Source of the DNA: JABMPX01 sp964649795
GTDB taxonomy: Bacteria; Patescibacteriota; Minisyncoccia; Portnoybacterales; UBA2143
NCBI GenBank assembly: GCA_964649795.1
Contig: CAZYQY010000007.1
Span: forward strand, 1-28,968
Length of the DNA stretch: 28,968 bases
Direction: 5' to 3'
Shown here: positions 23,280-28,968 of the stretch, in pieces
Layout: each line of letters opens with the position of its first letter
Position numbering within the stretch: the first letter of the stretch is position 1
Made by a program: the position numbers and the translations under genes
Notes under the pieces: model-generated
Seen by the model: only the letters and a program-made list of their open reading frames with translations
What the model was told of the DNA's origin: nothing
The model's database searches: none

Positions 23280-25010
23280 TTACTGCGGCGGTATTTCTAA
23301 ATAATTAAATAGATATTCGGCTATTTTTTTAAAAACCGGACTAACTGAATCAGAAGCAAAACGAATTCCTTGCGGTTTGTCTAATTTGATTAGAATAATA
23401 AATTGAGGATCAAAGGCCGGAGCAAAGCCCACAAAAGTATGGATTGTTTCGTCAGAATATCCACCTATTTCAAAATCAGGAACTTGAGCTGTGCCTGTTT
23501 TTCCGGCTATGCTATATCCATCAATTCTGGCTGGTTTGCCATAACCATTATCAACTACGCTAACAAGCATTTTCGTTAAATTCTCAGCTGATATTGGAGA
23601 GATAACTTGTCTAACAGTTTTAGGCTCAGTAATTGTTTCCTGAGCATTTTGATTAATTACTTTTTCAACAATAAAAGGACGCATTAATTTGCCTTTGTTA
23701 GCAATTGCACCTAAAGCTGTAATCAATCCCAAAGGAGTAACAGTAATTCCTTGGCCAAAAGAAATATTAGCTAAATTGATTTCGCGCCCAGTATACAGAT
23801 TGGAAATATTCCCGCCAATTTCGCCAATTAGATCAATGCCTGTTGGACGATCAAAATCAAATCTCTGCACATAGTCCTGGAAAACATCTACTCCTATTTT
23901 TTGCTGAATAAAAACAGCTCCAGTATTAAGGGACTTTTCCAAAACTTGGGTCATTGTCTGTTCATTATACGCTTTGCCGTCAACATTGCTAATAATGCTT
24001 CCTTTTATCCTTACTTGGCCTTTGTCTTGATAAATTGTTCCTGGAGAAATGTATCCGCTGTCCAATCCAGCTGCCATAGTAATGGGCTTAAAAACAGAAC
24101 CTGGTTCATAAACTTTTTGGATTGAAGAATTTAGAAAAATATCTATATTTTCCACTTTTCCATATTCATTCGGGTCAAAAACAGGCCAATTAGCCATAGC
24201 TCGAATAGCGCCTGTTTGCGGTTCCATAATAATAATTGTTCCGCTTTCTGCATCCCATTTTTCAATTATTTGTTTTAATTCTCTTTCAGCTTTGAATTGA
24301 ATATTCTGATCAATGGTTAGAATAATACTAGCTCCGTCTTGAGCTGGCTCTAATTTCTGCTTTAGCGAAGGTATACTGTAACCAATAGTATCTCTTTGCC
24401 CTTTAAAAATTCCTTGTTCTCCTTTTAATTCATTTTCATAATATCCCTCTATGCCATACTGGCCTATTTTTTTTTCGCTAACCATGCCAACAAAACCAGT
24501 TATATGGCAAGCCAATGAATTATTTGGATAATTCCTCCATGTTTCAGAAGAAGATTTTACTCCTTTAGTATTTAAATTCTCTACTTCTTGAGCAATTTCC
24601 TGGCTTACTTTATGTTTTAAAGGTTCATAAGGATCGTCTAATTTATTAATCCTATTTAAAATGTTTTCTTTTTCTAAATCAAGAATGCAGGACAATTCAT
24701 CAGCCAGGATGTCCTTTTCTTCGCTGGAAATATCTCTAGGGATAAGATAAATTCGTTTGAATTCTTTATTAACAGCCAAAGGAACATAATATTTTTCTTG
24801 GCTTCGTTGATTGCTGGATAAGTCCTGCATAAAAACTTCTCCTCTTTGAGGAAAAAGCGTTTGCAAAAACTGATGCTGATCCTGCGCTAAAGCGCTATAA
24901 TCATCGTATCTCAAAATTTGGAGAAGAAATAAACGAGTTAAAACCACGCTTCCTAATAAAAAAACAAAAAATATTAATACATATATGCGCCACTGGCTAA
25001 AACGTCCCAT
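23280..25010 (-). CDS. ftsI: Septal transpeptidase FtsI / penicillin-binding protein
   Basis: The 576-residue protein has an N-terminal membrane anchor (residues 10-30), a dimerisation (pedestal) domain and a C-terminal transpeptidase with the three class B PBP motifs: SVFK (active Ser 305), SLN (360-362) and KTGTA (504-508). RGEVF near residue 56 is the usual R-G-x-I/V-x motif. It crosslinks peptidoglycan at the septum. There is no C-terminal PASTA domain. It lies between ftsL and murF, 5 and 11 bp from each, as in the canonical division cluster. Confidence 0.96.
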   Translation of the reverse strand: MGRFSQWRIYVLIFFVFLLGSVVLTRLFLLQILRYDDYSALAQDQHQFLQTLFPQRGEVFMQDLSSNQRSQEKYYVPLAVNKEFKRIYLIPRDISSEEKDILADELSCILDLEKENILNRINKLDDPYEPLKHKVSQEIAQEVENLNTKGVKSSSETWRNYPNNSLACHITGFVGMVSEKKIGQYGIEGYYENELKGEQGIFKGQRDTIGYSIPSLKQKLEPAQDGASIILTIDQNIQFKAERELKQIIEKWDAESGTIIIMEPQTGAIRAMANWPVFDPNEYGKVENIDIFLNSSIQKVYEPGSVFKPITMAAGLDSGYISPGTIYQDKGQVRIKGSIISNVDGKAYNEQTMTQVLEKSLNTGAVFIQQKIGVDVFQDYVQRFDFDRPTGIDLIGEIGGNISNLYTGREINLANISFGQGITVTPLGLITALGAIANKGKLMRPFIVEKVINQNAQETITEPKTVRQVISPISAENLTKMLVSVVDNGYGKPARIDGYSIAGKTGTAQVPDFEIGGYSDETIHTFVGFAPAFDPQFIILIKLDKPQGIRFASDSVSPVFKKIAEYLFNYLEIPPQ

Positions 25011-25015
25011 AAAAA

Positions 25016-25342
25016 TTACTTCTTAGCTACTGCTTTTTCCATTCTAAAATATACTGCTTGTTCTGCTTCAACCATATCTAATGATTTAACCATTTCCTCT
25101 AAATTAGCCATGGAACGCCATTGAGTAATTTCCACTGCCAAATTTTGATTTTCTATCTCAAGACTGTCAAGTTTTTCTTTTTTATCTCGAATTTCATAAC
25201 TGCAAGAAACTATTTTACTGCTTTGAAAAGCATAAAGGAAAAATGAACAAAAAATGGAAAGGATTATTGAAATAATTAAAATAGCCAATCCACGATTATG
25301 GTTAGTTTTATAAAATTCTTTAGATTTGATATAAGCAGTCAT
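25016..25342 (-). CDS. ftsL: FtsL-like septum formation protein
   Basis: This 108-residue protein has a cytoplasmic N-terminus, one transmembrane helix (about 20-40) and then a coiled coil with heptads (IRDKKEKLDSLEIENQNLAV), the FtsL/DivIC plan. The family has little sequence conservation, so the name rests on topology and on its place between rsmH and ftsI, where ftsL normally lies. It overlaps rsmH by four bases. FtsL scaffolds FtsB and the FtsW-FtsI synthase at the septum. Confidence 0.8.
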   Translation of the reverse strand: MTAYIKSKEFYKTNHNRGLAILIISIILSIFCSFFLYAFQSSKIVSCSYEIRDKKEKLDSLEIENQNLAVEITQWRSMANLEEMVKSLDMVEAEQAVYFRMEKAVAKK

Positions 25343-26214
25343 ATTTTAATGGCAACGCGTAGCTTAGCGCTGCGGCTCCTGGGATTTTCACTTATCTCTT
25401 GATCAGTCGGACTAATTGGTTTTTTAGTTAAAATTTTTAAATTATTCTCTTTGGCTTGTTCTCGAAAAAAGTTTTTAACAATTCTGTCTTCTAAAGAATG
25501 AAAAGAAATAACTGCTAATCTGCCATTTATTTCTAATATTTTTAAAGCTTGGGCAAGGGCTTGGTCAAGGTTATTCAATTCGTCATTAACTGCTATACGT
25601 AGGGCTTGAAATACGCGGGTGGCAAAATGTATTCTTTTGTATTGATATTTTCCAGGAATTGCTTGTCTAATGATTTCTACTAATTGATTAGTTGTTTTAA
25701 TTCTTTTGTTTTGCCTGATTAGACAAATTACTCTGGCAATCCTGCCTGAAAATCTTTCTTCTCCATATTCTTGAAATATTTTTTTTAATTCATTTTCTTT
25801 CCAAAGATTAATAATTTCTTCAGCTGATAAATCATTATTTCTTACATCAAGCCGCATATCTAGCGGTTCATCTCTCTGAAAGGAAAACCCTCTTTTGCTT
25901 TTTTCTATTTGCCAGCTGGATATTCCTAAATCGAATAAAATTCCGTTAATATAATAAAAATTATTTTCTTTAACAATTTTTTCTAAATCAGTAAAATTTC
26001 CATGGCAGACAAGAAAACGTTCTTTATCCTGTTTTAATTTATTCAAAACTTCTTCATCTAATTCAATTCCTAAAATTTTGCCTGTTGGTTTAATTTTTTC
26101 TAAAAGAGCTAAACCATGCCCGCCAAAACCAAATGTGCAATCAATGAAATTCTGTCCAGGTTTAGGATTTAAATATTTTAAAACTTCTTTTAAGAGAACA
26201 GGGACATGATCCAT
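25339..26214 (-). CDS. rsmH: 16S rRNA m4C1402 methyltransferase RsmH
   Basis: The 291-residue protein opens with MDHVPVLLKEVLKYLNPKPG, has the SAM-binding motif DCTFGFGGHG (residues 25-34), ILFDLGISSWQI and FSFQRDEPLDMRLD, and ends with ISFHSLEDRIVKNFF and NPRSRSAKLRV. These are all signatures of RsmH (MraW). It methylates C1402 of 16S rRNA. It follows mraZ by one base (TAA, A, ATG) and overlaps ftsL by four, placing it in the division operon. Confidence 0.97.
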   Translation of the reverse strand: MDHVPVLLKEVLKYLNPKPGQNFIDCTFGFGGHGLALLEKIKPTGKILGIELDEEVLNKLKQDKERFLVCHGNFTDLEKIVKENNFYYINGILFDLGISSWQIEKSKRGFSFQRDEPLDMRLDVRNNDLSAEEIINLWKENELKKIFQEYGEERFSGRIARVICLIRQNKRIKTTNQLVEIIRQAIPGKYQYKRIHFATRVFQALRIAVNDELNNLDQALAQALKILEINGRLAVISFHSLEDRIVKNFFREQAKENNLKILTKKPISPTDQEISENPRSRSAKLRVAIKI

Positions 26215-26215
26215 T

Positions 26216-26647
26216 TTAAACTCCTAACTCTCCTAATCTTTGGGCTATGTTGCCTACTTCTTTTTCTACTTTTTGTTTATATATTTTCCATTTTGCTTCG
26301 TCCCATATTTCTAATCTGTTATAAACGCCTGCAATAACAACGCTCTTTTTTAACCCGGCATATTCCTTTAAATAATCAGGTACAAGAATTCTGCCCAATC
26401 TGTCAAAAATTACATCTACTGCTCCAGCTAAAATAATTCTGTTAAATCCCCTTGCATCAATCTGTCCAGTTGGCAGCTGGCTAAGTTTTTTAGCCATTCC
26501 TTCCCATTCTCTAAGCGAATAAAGAGCCAAGCAATTATCTAGGCCCCTTGTTAAAACAGCGCCTTTGCCTAATTCTTTTCTTAATTTAGCTGGAATAGCT
26601 AATCTTTTTTTTACATCAATTGTATACCTATATTCTCCTATAAACAT
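26216..26647 (-). CDS. mraZ: Transcriptional regulator MraZ
   Basis: From ATG 26647 the product is 143 residues, the normal family size (the frame also opens at a TTG at 26659). It has two AbrB-like half repeats: RYTIDVKKRLAIPAKLRKEL and FDRLGRILVPDYLKEYAGL, each with the D-x-x-x-R-x-x-x-P core. MraZ forms rings that bind short direct repeats upstream of its own operon and represses it in E. coli. It is the first gene of the mraZ-rsmH-ftsL-ftsI-murF operon, and the expected repeats lie just upstream. Confidence 0.96.
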   Translation of the reverse strand: MFIGEYRYTIDVKKRLAIPAKLRKELGKGAVLTRGLDNCLALYSLREWEGMAKKLSQLPTGQIDARGFNRIILAGAVDVIFDRLGRILVPDYLKEYAGLKKSVVIAGVYNRLEIWDEAKWKIYKQKVEKEVGNIAQRLGELGV

Positions 26648-26653
26648 AGTTAT

Positions 26654-26689
26654 CCACAATTTTACTCACTTATCCCCACTTTTATCCAC
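26654..26689 (-). promoter_or_regulatory. Probable MraZ operator (10-bp periodic GTG repeats)
   Basis: On the minus strand GTGG, GTGGGG, GTGAG and GTGG begin at 26689, 26679, 26669 and 26657, so spacings are 10, 10 and 12 bp. AAGTG cores spaced 10 bp are known MraZ sites in Mollicutes, and G-rich repeats at 10-bp spacing are known in other phyla. They lie between the predicted transcription start and the mraZ ATG. The same bases contain two perfect DnaA boxes. Confidence 0.75.
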
Positions 26690-26708
26690 ATGTATCTACT
26701 CAATCCCC

Positions 26709-26737
26709 ATTATATGTTACCAAGACAACACTGTCAA
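26709..26737 (-). promoter_or_regulatory. Consensus sigma70-type promoter of the mraZ operon
   Basis: TTGACA at 26732-26737, a 17-bp spacer and TATAAT at 26709-26714: a perfect consensus pair. The predicted start near 26702 gives a 5' UTR of about 55 nt that contains the MraZ repeats. Confidence 0.88.
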
Positions 26738-26767
26738 ACACAAAATTACTTAGCTTTTTAAAATAAA

Positions 26768-26789
26768 AAATGGCTTTAAAAAGCCATTT
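26768..26789 (-). terminator. Intrinsic terminator of the rplJ-rplL operon
   Basis: AAATGGCTTT (26768-26777) pairs with AAAGCCATTT (26780-26789), and the minus strand continues TTTATTTTAAAAAG. It lies 31 bp past the stop of the last gene (26821) and upstream of the mraZ promoter, so it insulates the two operons. The plus-strand trailing sequence is less U-rich. Confidence 0.75.
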
Positions 26790-26820
26790 GTTATTATTAC
26801 GCTCTTATTTCATCCACAAA

Positions 26821-27252
26821 TTATCCCCATTTAGAGAAAACAAGCAGAAAAATAGCCCCAAAAGAAACAAATAAGGTCATTAAGATGCCTTTGCTAAAAC
26901 AAAGGCCTTTGTAATAATGAACCTTATAATGAAAATCATGAAAGGGCTTAAACCATTTCATTTTAAAATTAGCGTAAAAGAATTCTAAAACATCAGGCAA
27001 TAAAGAGCCGATTAAAGCAGACATAATTATTAATTTTTGAGGATAATCCCATATCAAAATAAAAACTATAATAATCCCTATTATAAAATCCAAGCTTATT
27101 TTTGCGAACATTTTTAATTTATTATTTACTTTAAGACTGTTTAAATAATCCCAATGTGGCAAAAAATCAAGTAGATAATGACTAATAAGTCCAAAACAAA
27201 AAGCAGTCCAAACATTAGGAGATTGAACACCAATAACTGCACCGACTAACAT
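26821..27252 (-). CDS. Membrane protein, metal-dependent hydrolase-like (YdjM/DUF457-like)
   Basis: The 143-residue protein has three to four hydrophobic segments and His/Asp motifs SHYLLDFLPHWDY (residues 24-36) and LPDVLEFF (about 85-92), reminiscent of the DUF457 / YdjM group of membrane-bound predicted metal hydrolases. The N-terminus from ATG 27252 begins MLVGAVIG. In-frame codons just upstream would add ITPH, which fits the T-P-H-x-L-V-G-A start I would expect in this group, but only ATA or ATT codons are available there. It is 15 bp after the winged-helix gene and is the last gene of the operon. Confidence 0.65.
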   Translation of the reverse strand: MLVGAVIGVQSPNVWTAFCFGLISHYLLDFLPHWDYLNSLKVNNKLKMFAKISLDFIIGIIIVFILIWDYPQKLIIMSALIGSLLPDVLEFFYANFKMKWFKPFHDFHYKVHYYKGLCFSKGILMTLFVSFGAIFLLVFSKWG

Positions 27253-27266
27253 GTGAGGGGTTATTA

Positions 27267-27842
27267 TTATAGCTTTAATTTATTTATTATTTTCTCATGG
27301 GGCTTTTCTAAAATATCCCGCAAAAATCTGTCAAACATATCATAACGGTAAGTAAAATCTTTTGTTGAGAAAACAACATAATCAATCTCTTTGCCAACTT
27401 CTGCTTCTAAGTCCTTTAAAAAACTAGATAATTTTTTATTCTGAATCCCATCTCCAACTACTAAAAGATCTACTCTTGAATTATCAGAATTGATAAAAAC
27501 GCCGGATAAAACAGCTAATTTAACTCTTCCTAACAATTTTAAACGTTTTAACAGTTTATCTTTAGAAGTCGGGCTGGATTTAAGAACCAGGGTTCTTAGC
27601 TCATTGTAAAAATCAAAATCAGAATTAACAAAATAAACCTTAATATTGTCTTTTGACTTACTGTCAATTAAATTAATATTTTCTAATCTTTTAACTTGCT
27701 GGCGACAGGAACGGATATCGCTTTTAGTCCGAATAGATATATCTTTCAACCTAAATGACTTATCTGAATTACGTAAAAATAGCTTGAGCAATCTAACTTT
27801 CACCGGAGAGTCAAAAAGTTGTTCTAATATTTCCTTTGGCAT
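27267..27842 (-). CDS. Winged-helix and nucleotidyltransferase-like protein
   Basis: From ATG 27842 the product is 191 residues (MPKEILEQLFDSPVKVRLLK). Residues 1-75 look like a winged helix-turn-helix (LFLRNSDKSFRLKDISIRTK, then CRQQVKRLENINLID), and the second half (about 100-160) resembles a minimal nucleotidyltransferase-like fold with GRVKLAVLSGVFINSDNSRV and VDLLVVGDG, but the paired acidic catalytic residues are not clear. It may be a regulator with a ligand-sensing or degenerate NTase domain. A TTG at 27869 would extend it back into rplL; I prefer ATG. It lies 13 bp after rplL. Confidence 0.75.
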   Translation of the reverse strand: MPKEILEQLFDSPVKVRLLKLFLRNSDKSFRLKDISIRTKSDIRSCRQQVKRLENINLIDSKSKDNIKVYFVNSDFDFYNELRTLVLKSSPTSKDKLLKRLKLLGRVKLAVLSGVFINSDNSRVDLLVVGDGIQNKKLSSFLKDLEAEVGKEIDYVVFSTKDFTYRYDMFDRFLRDILEKPHEKIINKLKL

Positions 27843-27855
27843 AATAATGATTAGT

Positions 27856-28290
27856 TTATTTAAGCTCAACTGTTGCTCCAGCTTCTTCCAGTTTTTTCTT
27901 AAGTTCCTCAGCTTCTTCTTTCTTAACGCCTTGTTTAATTATTTTTGGCGCTCCATCAACTAAATCCTTGGCTTCTTTAAGGCCTTGTCCTGTTATTTCT
28001 TTTACAACCTTGATTACTGATATTTTCTGTTCACCAGCTGATTTCAATTCTATATCAAAAGCGCTTTTTTCTTCAGCTGCTCCTTTTGAATCGTCTGATA
28101 CTGCATTGCCAGCTGCTGGAGAAGCTGCAATAGATAAAGGACTAACGCCAAATTTGTCTTCCAGAACTTTGACTAATTCAGCTAATTCCAAAACAGTCAA
28201 ATCTTCAATTTGTTTTACTAAGTCCTTAAATTTAGCTGGAACTTTTTTGCTAGGTTCGGAGTCGCTTTTGGTTAATTTTTCTTCTGTCAT
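27856..28290 (-). CDS. rplL: 50S ribosomal protein L7/L12
   Basis: The 144-residue protein has the L12 N-terminal dimer helix region (LVKQIEDLTVLELAELVKVL), an Ala/Ser-rich hinge (SPLSIAASPAAGNAVSD), and the globular C-terminal domain (FDIELKSAGEQKISVIKVV, GLKEAKDLVDGAPKIIKQGV, KKKLEEAGATVELK). Dimers attach to L10 to form the ribosomal stalk that recruits translation GTPases. It has about 22 extra residues (MTEEKLTKSDSEPSKKVPAK) before the usual start; no internal Met offers a shorter start. It follows rplJ by 74 bp. Confidence 0.97.
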   Translation of the reverse strand: MTEEKLTKSDSEPSKKVPAKFKDLVKQIEDLTVLELAELVKVLEDKFGVSPLSIAASPAAGNAVSDDSKGAAEEKSAFDIELKSAGEQKISVIKVVKEITGQGLKEAKDLVDGAPKIIKQGVKKEEAEELKKKLEEAGATVELK

Positions 28291-28331
28291 ATATTTTTTG
28301 AAACTCGAAACTTAGAACTTGAAATTTATTT

Positions 28332-28351
28332 TATTCTATATCTTTAGAATA
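28332..28351 (+). terminator. Weak plus-strand hairpin with T-run in the rplJ-rplL gap
   Basis: TATTCTA (28332-28338) pairs with TAGAATA (28345-28351), followed on the plus strand by TTTTTTTC. No plus-strand gene is nearby, so if it acts it would stop antisense transcripts. On the minus strand the hairpin is followed by AAATAAATTTC, which is not terminator-like. Confidence 0.35.
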
Positions 28352-28364
28352 TTTTTTTCAAGCC

Positions 28365-28883
28365 CTATGCTTCTAGTTTTATGTTTTTTAATATAAAAAC
28401 TAATTTTTCTAAATTTCCCTTAAAAATATTTACTAATCCTGATATCGGCGCTGAAATATTACCAACCAAATTAGCTAATAATTCCTGTTTTGACGGGAGT
28501 TTAGCTAAATTGATTATAGATTCTTTTTCCAAATATTCTTTCTGTACTAAACCAGTCATAATTTTTAAATCTTCATTCTCTTTTGAAAAATCATATAAAA
28601 TCTTGGCTGGCAAAATTTCATCATTATATCCTATAACTAAAGCAATCTGCCCAGATAAATCTTTAATTGCCATATCCTTAAAACCGGATTTTTCTAAAGC
28701 TAAGTCAATTAAGCTTTTTTTGCTTACCTGGCAATCTATGTCCTGTTCATTTAATTGAGCTCTTAGTTTTTGAAACTGATTAACTTTTAAACCAGTATAA
28801 TCAAAAAAGACAATTGTCTTTTGACGAGAAAACTTATCAACTAAATTTTTAACTATTTCTTTTTTTTGTTCTTTATTAATCAT
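28365..28883 (-). CDS. rplJ: 50S ribosomal protein L10
   Basis: From ATG 28883 the product is 172 residues (MINKEQKKEIVKNLVDKF). L10 features: TIVFFDYTGLKVNQFQKLRAQL, then CQVSKKSLIDLALE, GQIALVIGYN and LVGNISAPISGLVNIFKGNL, with a C-terminal helix (LEKLVFILKNIKLEA) that binds L12 dimers. L10 anchors the stalk to 23S rRNA and binds its own leader RNA. A TTG at 28892 opens the same frame, but ATG is preferred. No Shine-Dalgarno site is seen; a terminator-like hairpin with a U-run ends nine bases before ATG. Confidence 0.96.
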   Translation of the reverse strand: MINKEQKKEIVKNLVDKFSRQKTIVFFDYTGLKVNQFQKLRAQLNEQDIDCQVSKKSLIDLALEKSGFKDMAIKDLSGQIALVIGYNDEILPAKILYDFSKENEDLKIMTGLVQKEYLEKESIINLAKLPSKQELLANLVGNISAPISGLVNIFKGNLEKLVFILKNIKLEA

Positions 28884-28892
28884 ATTTAACAA

Positions 28893-28968
28893 AAAAATCT
28901 ATGGACCAGCCATAGACAAAAATTTTACCTCAATAGGATTTACCTTTTAGCACCTATTATCTATGGCT
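28893..28968 (-). ncRNA. Ribosomal L10 leader with overlapping attenuator (5' end may lie outside window)
   Basis: On the minus strand a 9-bp helix pairs AGCCATAGA (28960-28968) with TCTATGGCT (28908-28916). Inside it AATAGG and CCTATT (28953-28958 and 28932-28937) pair around TGCTAAAAGGTAAAT, followed by the unpaired GAGGTAAAA. This matches the L10 leader layout (RF00557-type) that binds the L10-L12 complex. The 3' strand of the closing helix is also the 5' strand of a second hairpin, TCTATGG-CTGGT-CCATAGA (28898-28916), followed by seven T, so the two structures exclude each other. Confidence 0.85.

Noticed and set aside
26650..26829. A replication origin, suggested by clustered DnaA boxes
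   Set aside because: There is no dnaA or dnaN, no long AT-rich unwinding region, and the same bases are explained by MraZ repeats; the genes on both sides run the same way. Kept only as a regulatory finding.
28291..28364. Terminator or attenuator between rplJ and rplL
   Set aside because: The hairpin at 28332-28351 has its T-run on the plus strand only, so it would not act on the rplJL transcript.
28381..28758. 125-residue plus-strand open frame inside rplJ
   Set aside because: It is antisense to L10, whose conserved motifs explain the sequence.

Overview
The window is a compact, AT-rich bacterial segment, roughly one third G+C over most of its length. It reads like a member of the Candidate Phyla Radiation (Patescibacteria, Parcubacteria-like). 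This is inference from style rather than a marker-gene placement: small tightly packed genes, many 1-50 bp overlaps, few strong Shine-Dalgarno sites, a DUF4012 protein beside GT4 glycosyltransferases, a Mur ligase lacking its N-terminal domain, and stand-alone RmuC and EF-Tu-domain-II-like genes. TGA ends genes at ATGA overlaps, so the standard bacterial code applies, not the UGA-Gly code of Gracilibacteria.

Layout. (1) 1-8910 is a cell-surface polysaccharide region. A minus-strand operon runs radical SAM, GT4, DUF4012, GT4, membrane protein (cut by the left edge). Divergent from it is an O-antigen-ligase-like gene ended by a bidirectional terminator, then two secreted-protein genes of clearly higher G+C with strong Shine-Dalgarno sites, then a Wzz-like chain-length protein. 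(2) 8990-9106 is a nested 117-bp hairpin element. (3) 9117-12014 is a grpE-hsp20-dnaK chaperone operon, divergent from corA-dnaB-recR (12112-14975). (4) 14946-21926 is a long minus-strand run read from tRNA-Glu through an EF-Tu-domain-II-like gene, a PP-loop ATPase, lgt, a P-type cation ATPase, a Na+/Ca2+-type exchanger and rmuC, followed by rplU with its own promoter. (5) 21982-26647 is the start of a division and cell-wall cluster: mraZ-rsmH-ftsL-ftsI-murF. (6) 26821-28968 is the ribosomal stalk operon rplJ-rplL plus two trailing genes, preceded by an L10 leader at the right edge.

Regulation that can be read directly: a consensus sigma70-type promoter (TTGACA, 17 bp, TATAAT) ahead of mraZ with 10-bp periodic GTG repeats in the 5' UTR; a promoter for tRNA-Glu; promoters placed so that rplU and the P-type ATPase would be leaderless; divergent promoters sharing one -35 region between grpE and corA; an L10 leader whose closing helix and attenuator hairpin are mutually exclusive; and three intrinsic terminators.

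No CRISPR array, insertion sequence or phage gene was seen. No gene-free stretch exceeds 300 bases; the largest gaps are 8911-9116 (promoter and hairpin element) and 26648-26820 (mraZ control region and a terminator). The least ordinary parts are the nested hairpin, the higher-G+C secreted pair (one possibly a beta-barrel), the mraZ operator overlapping DnaA-box sequences, and the rplJ leader.
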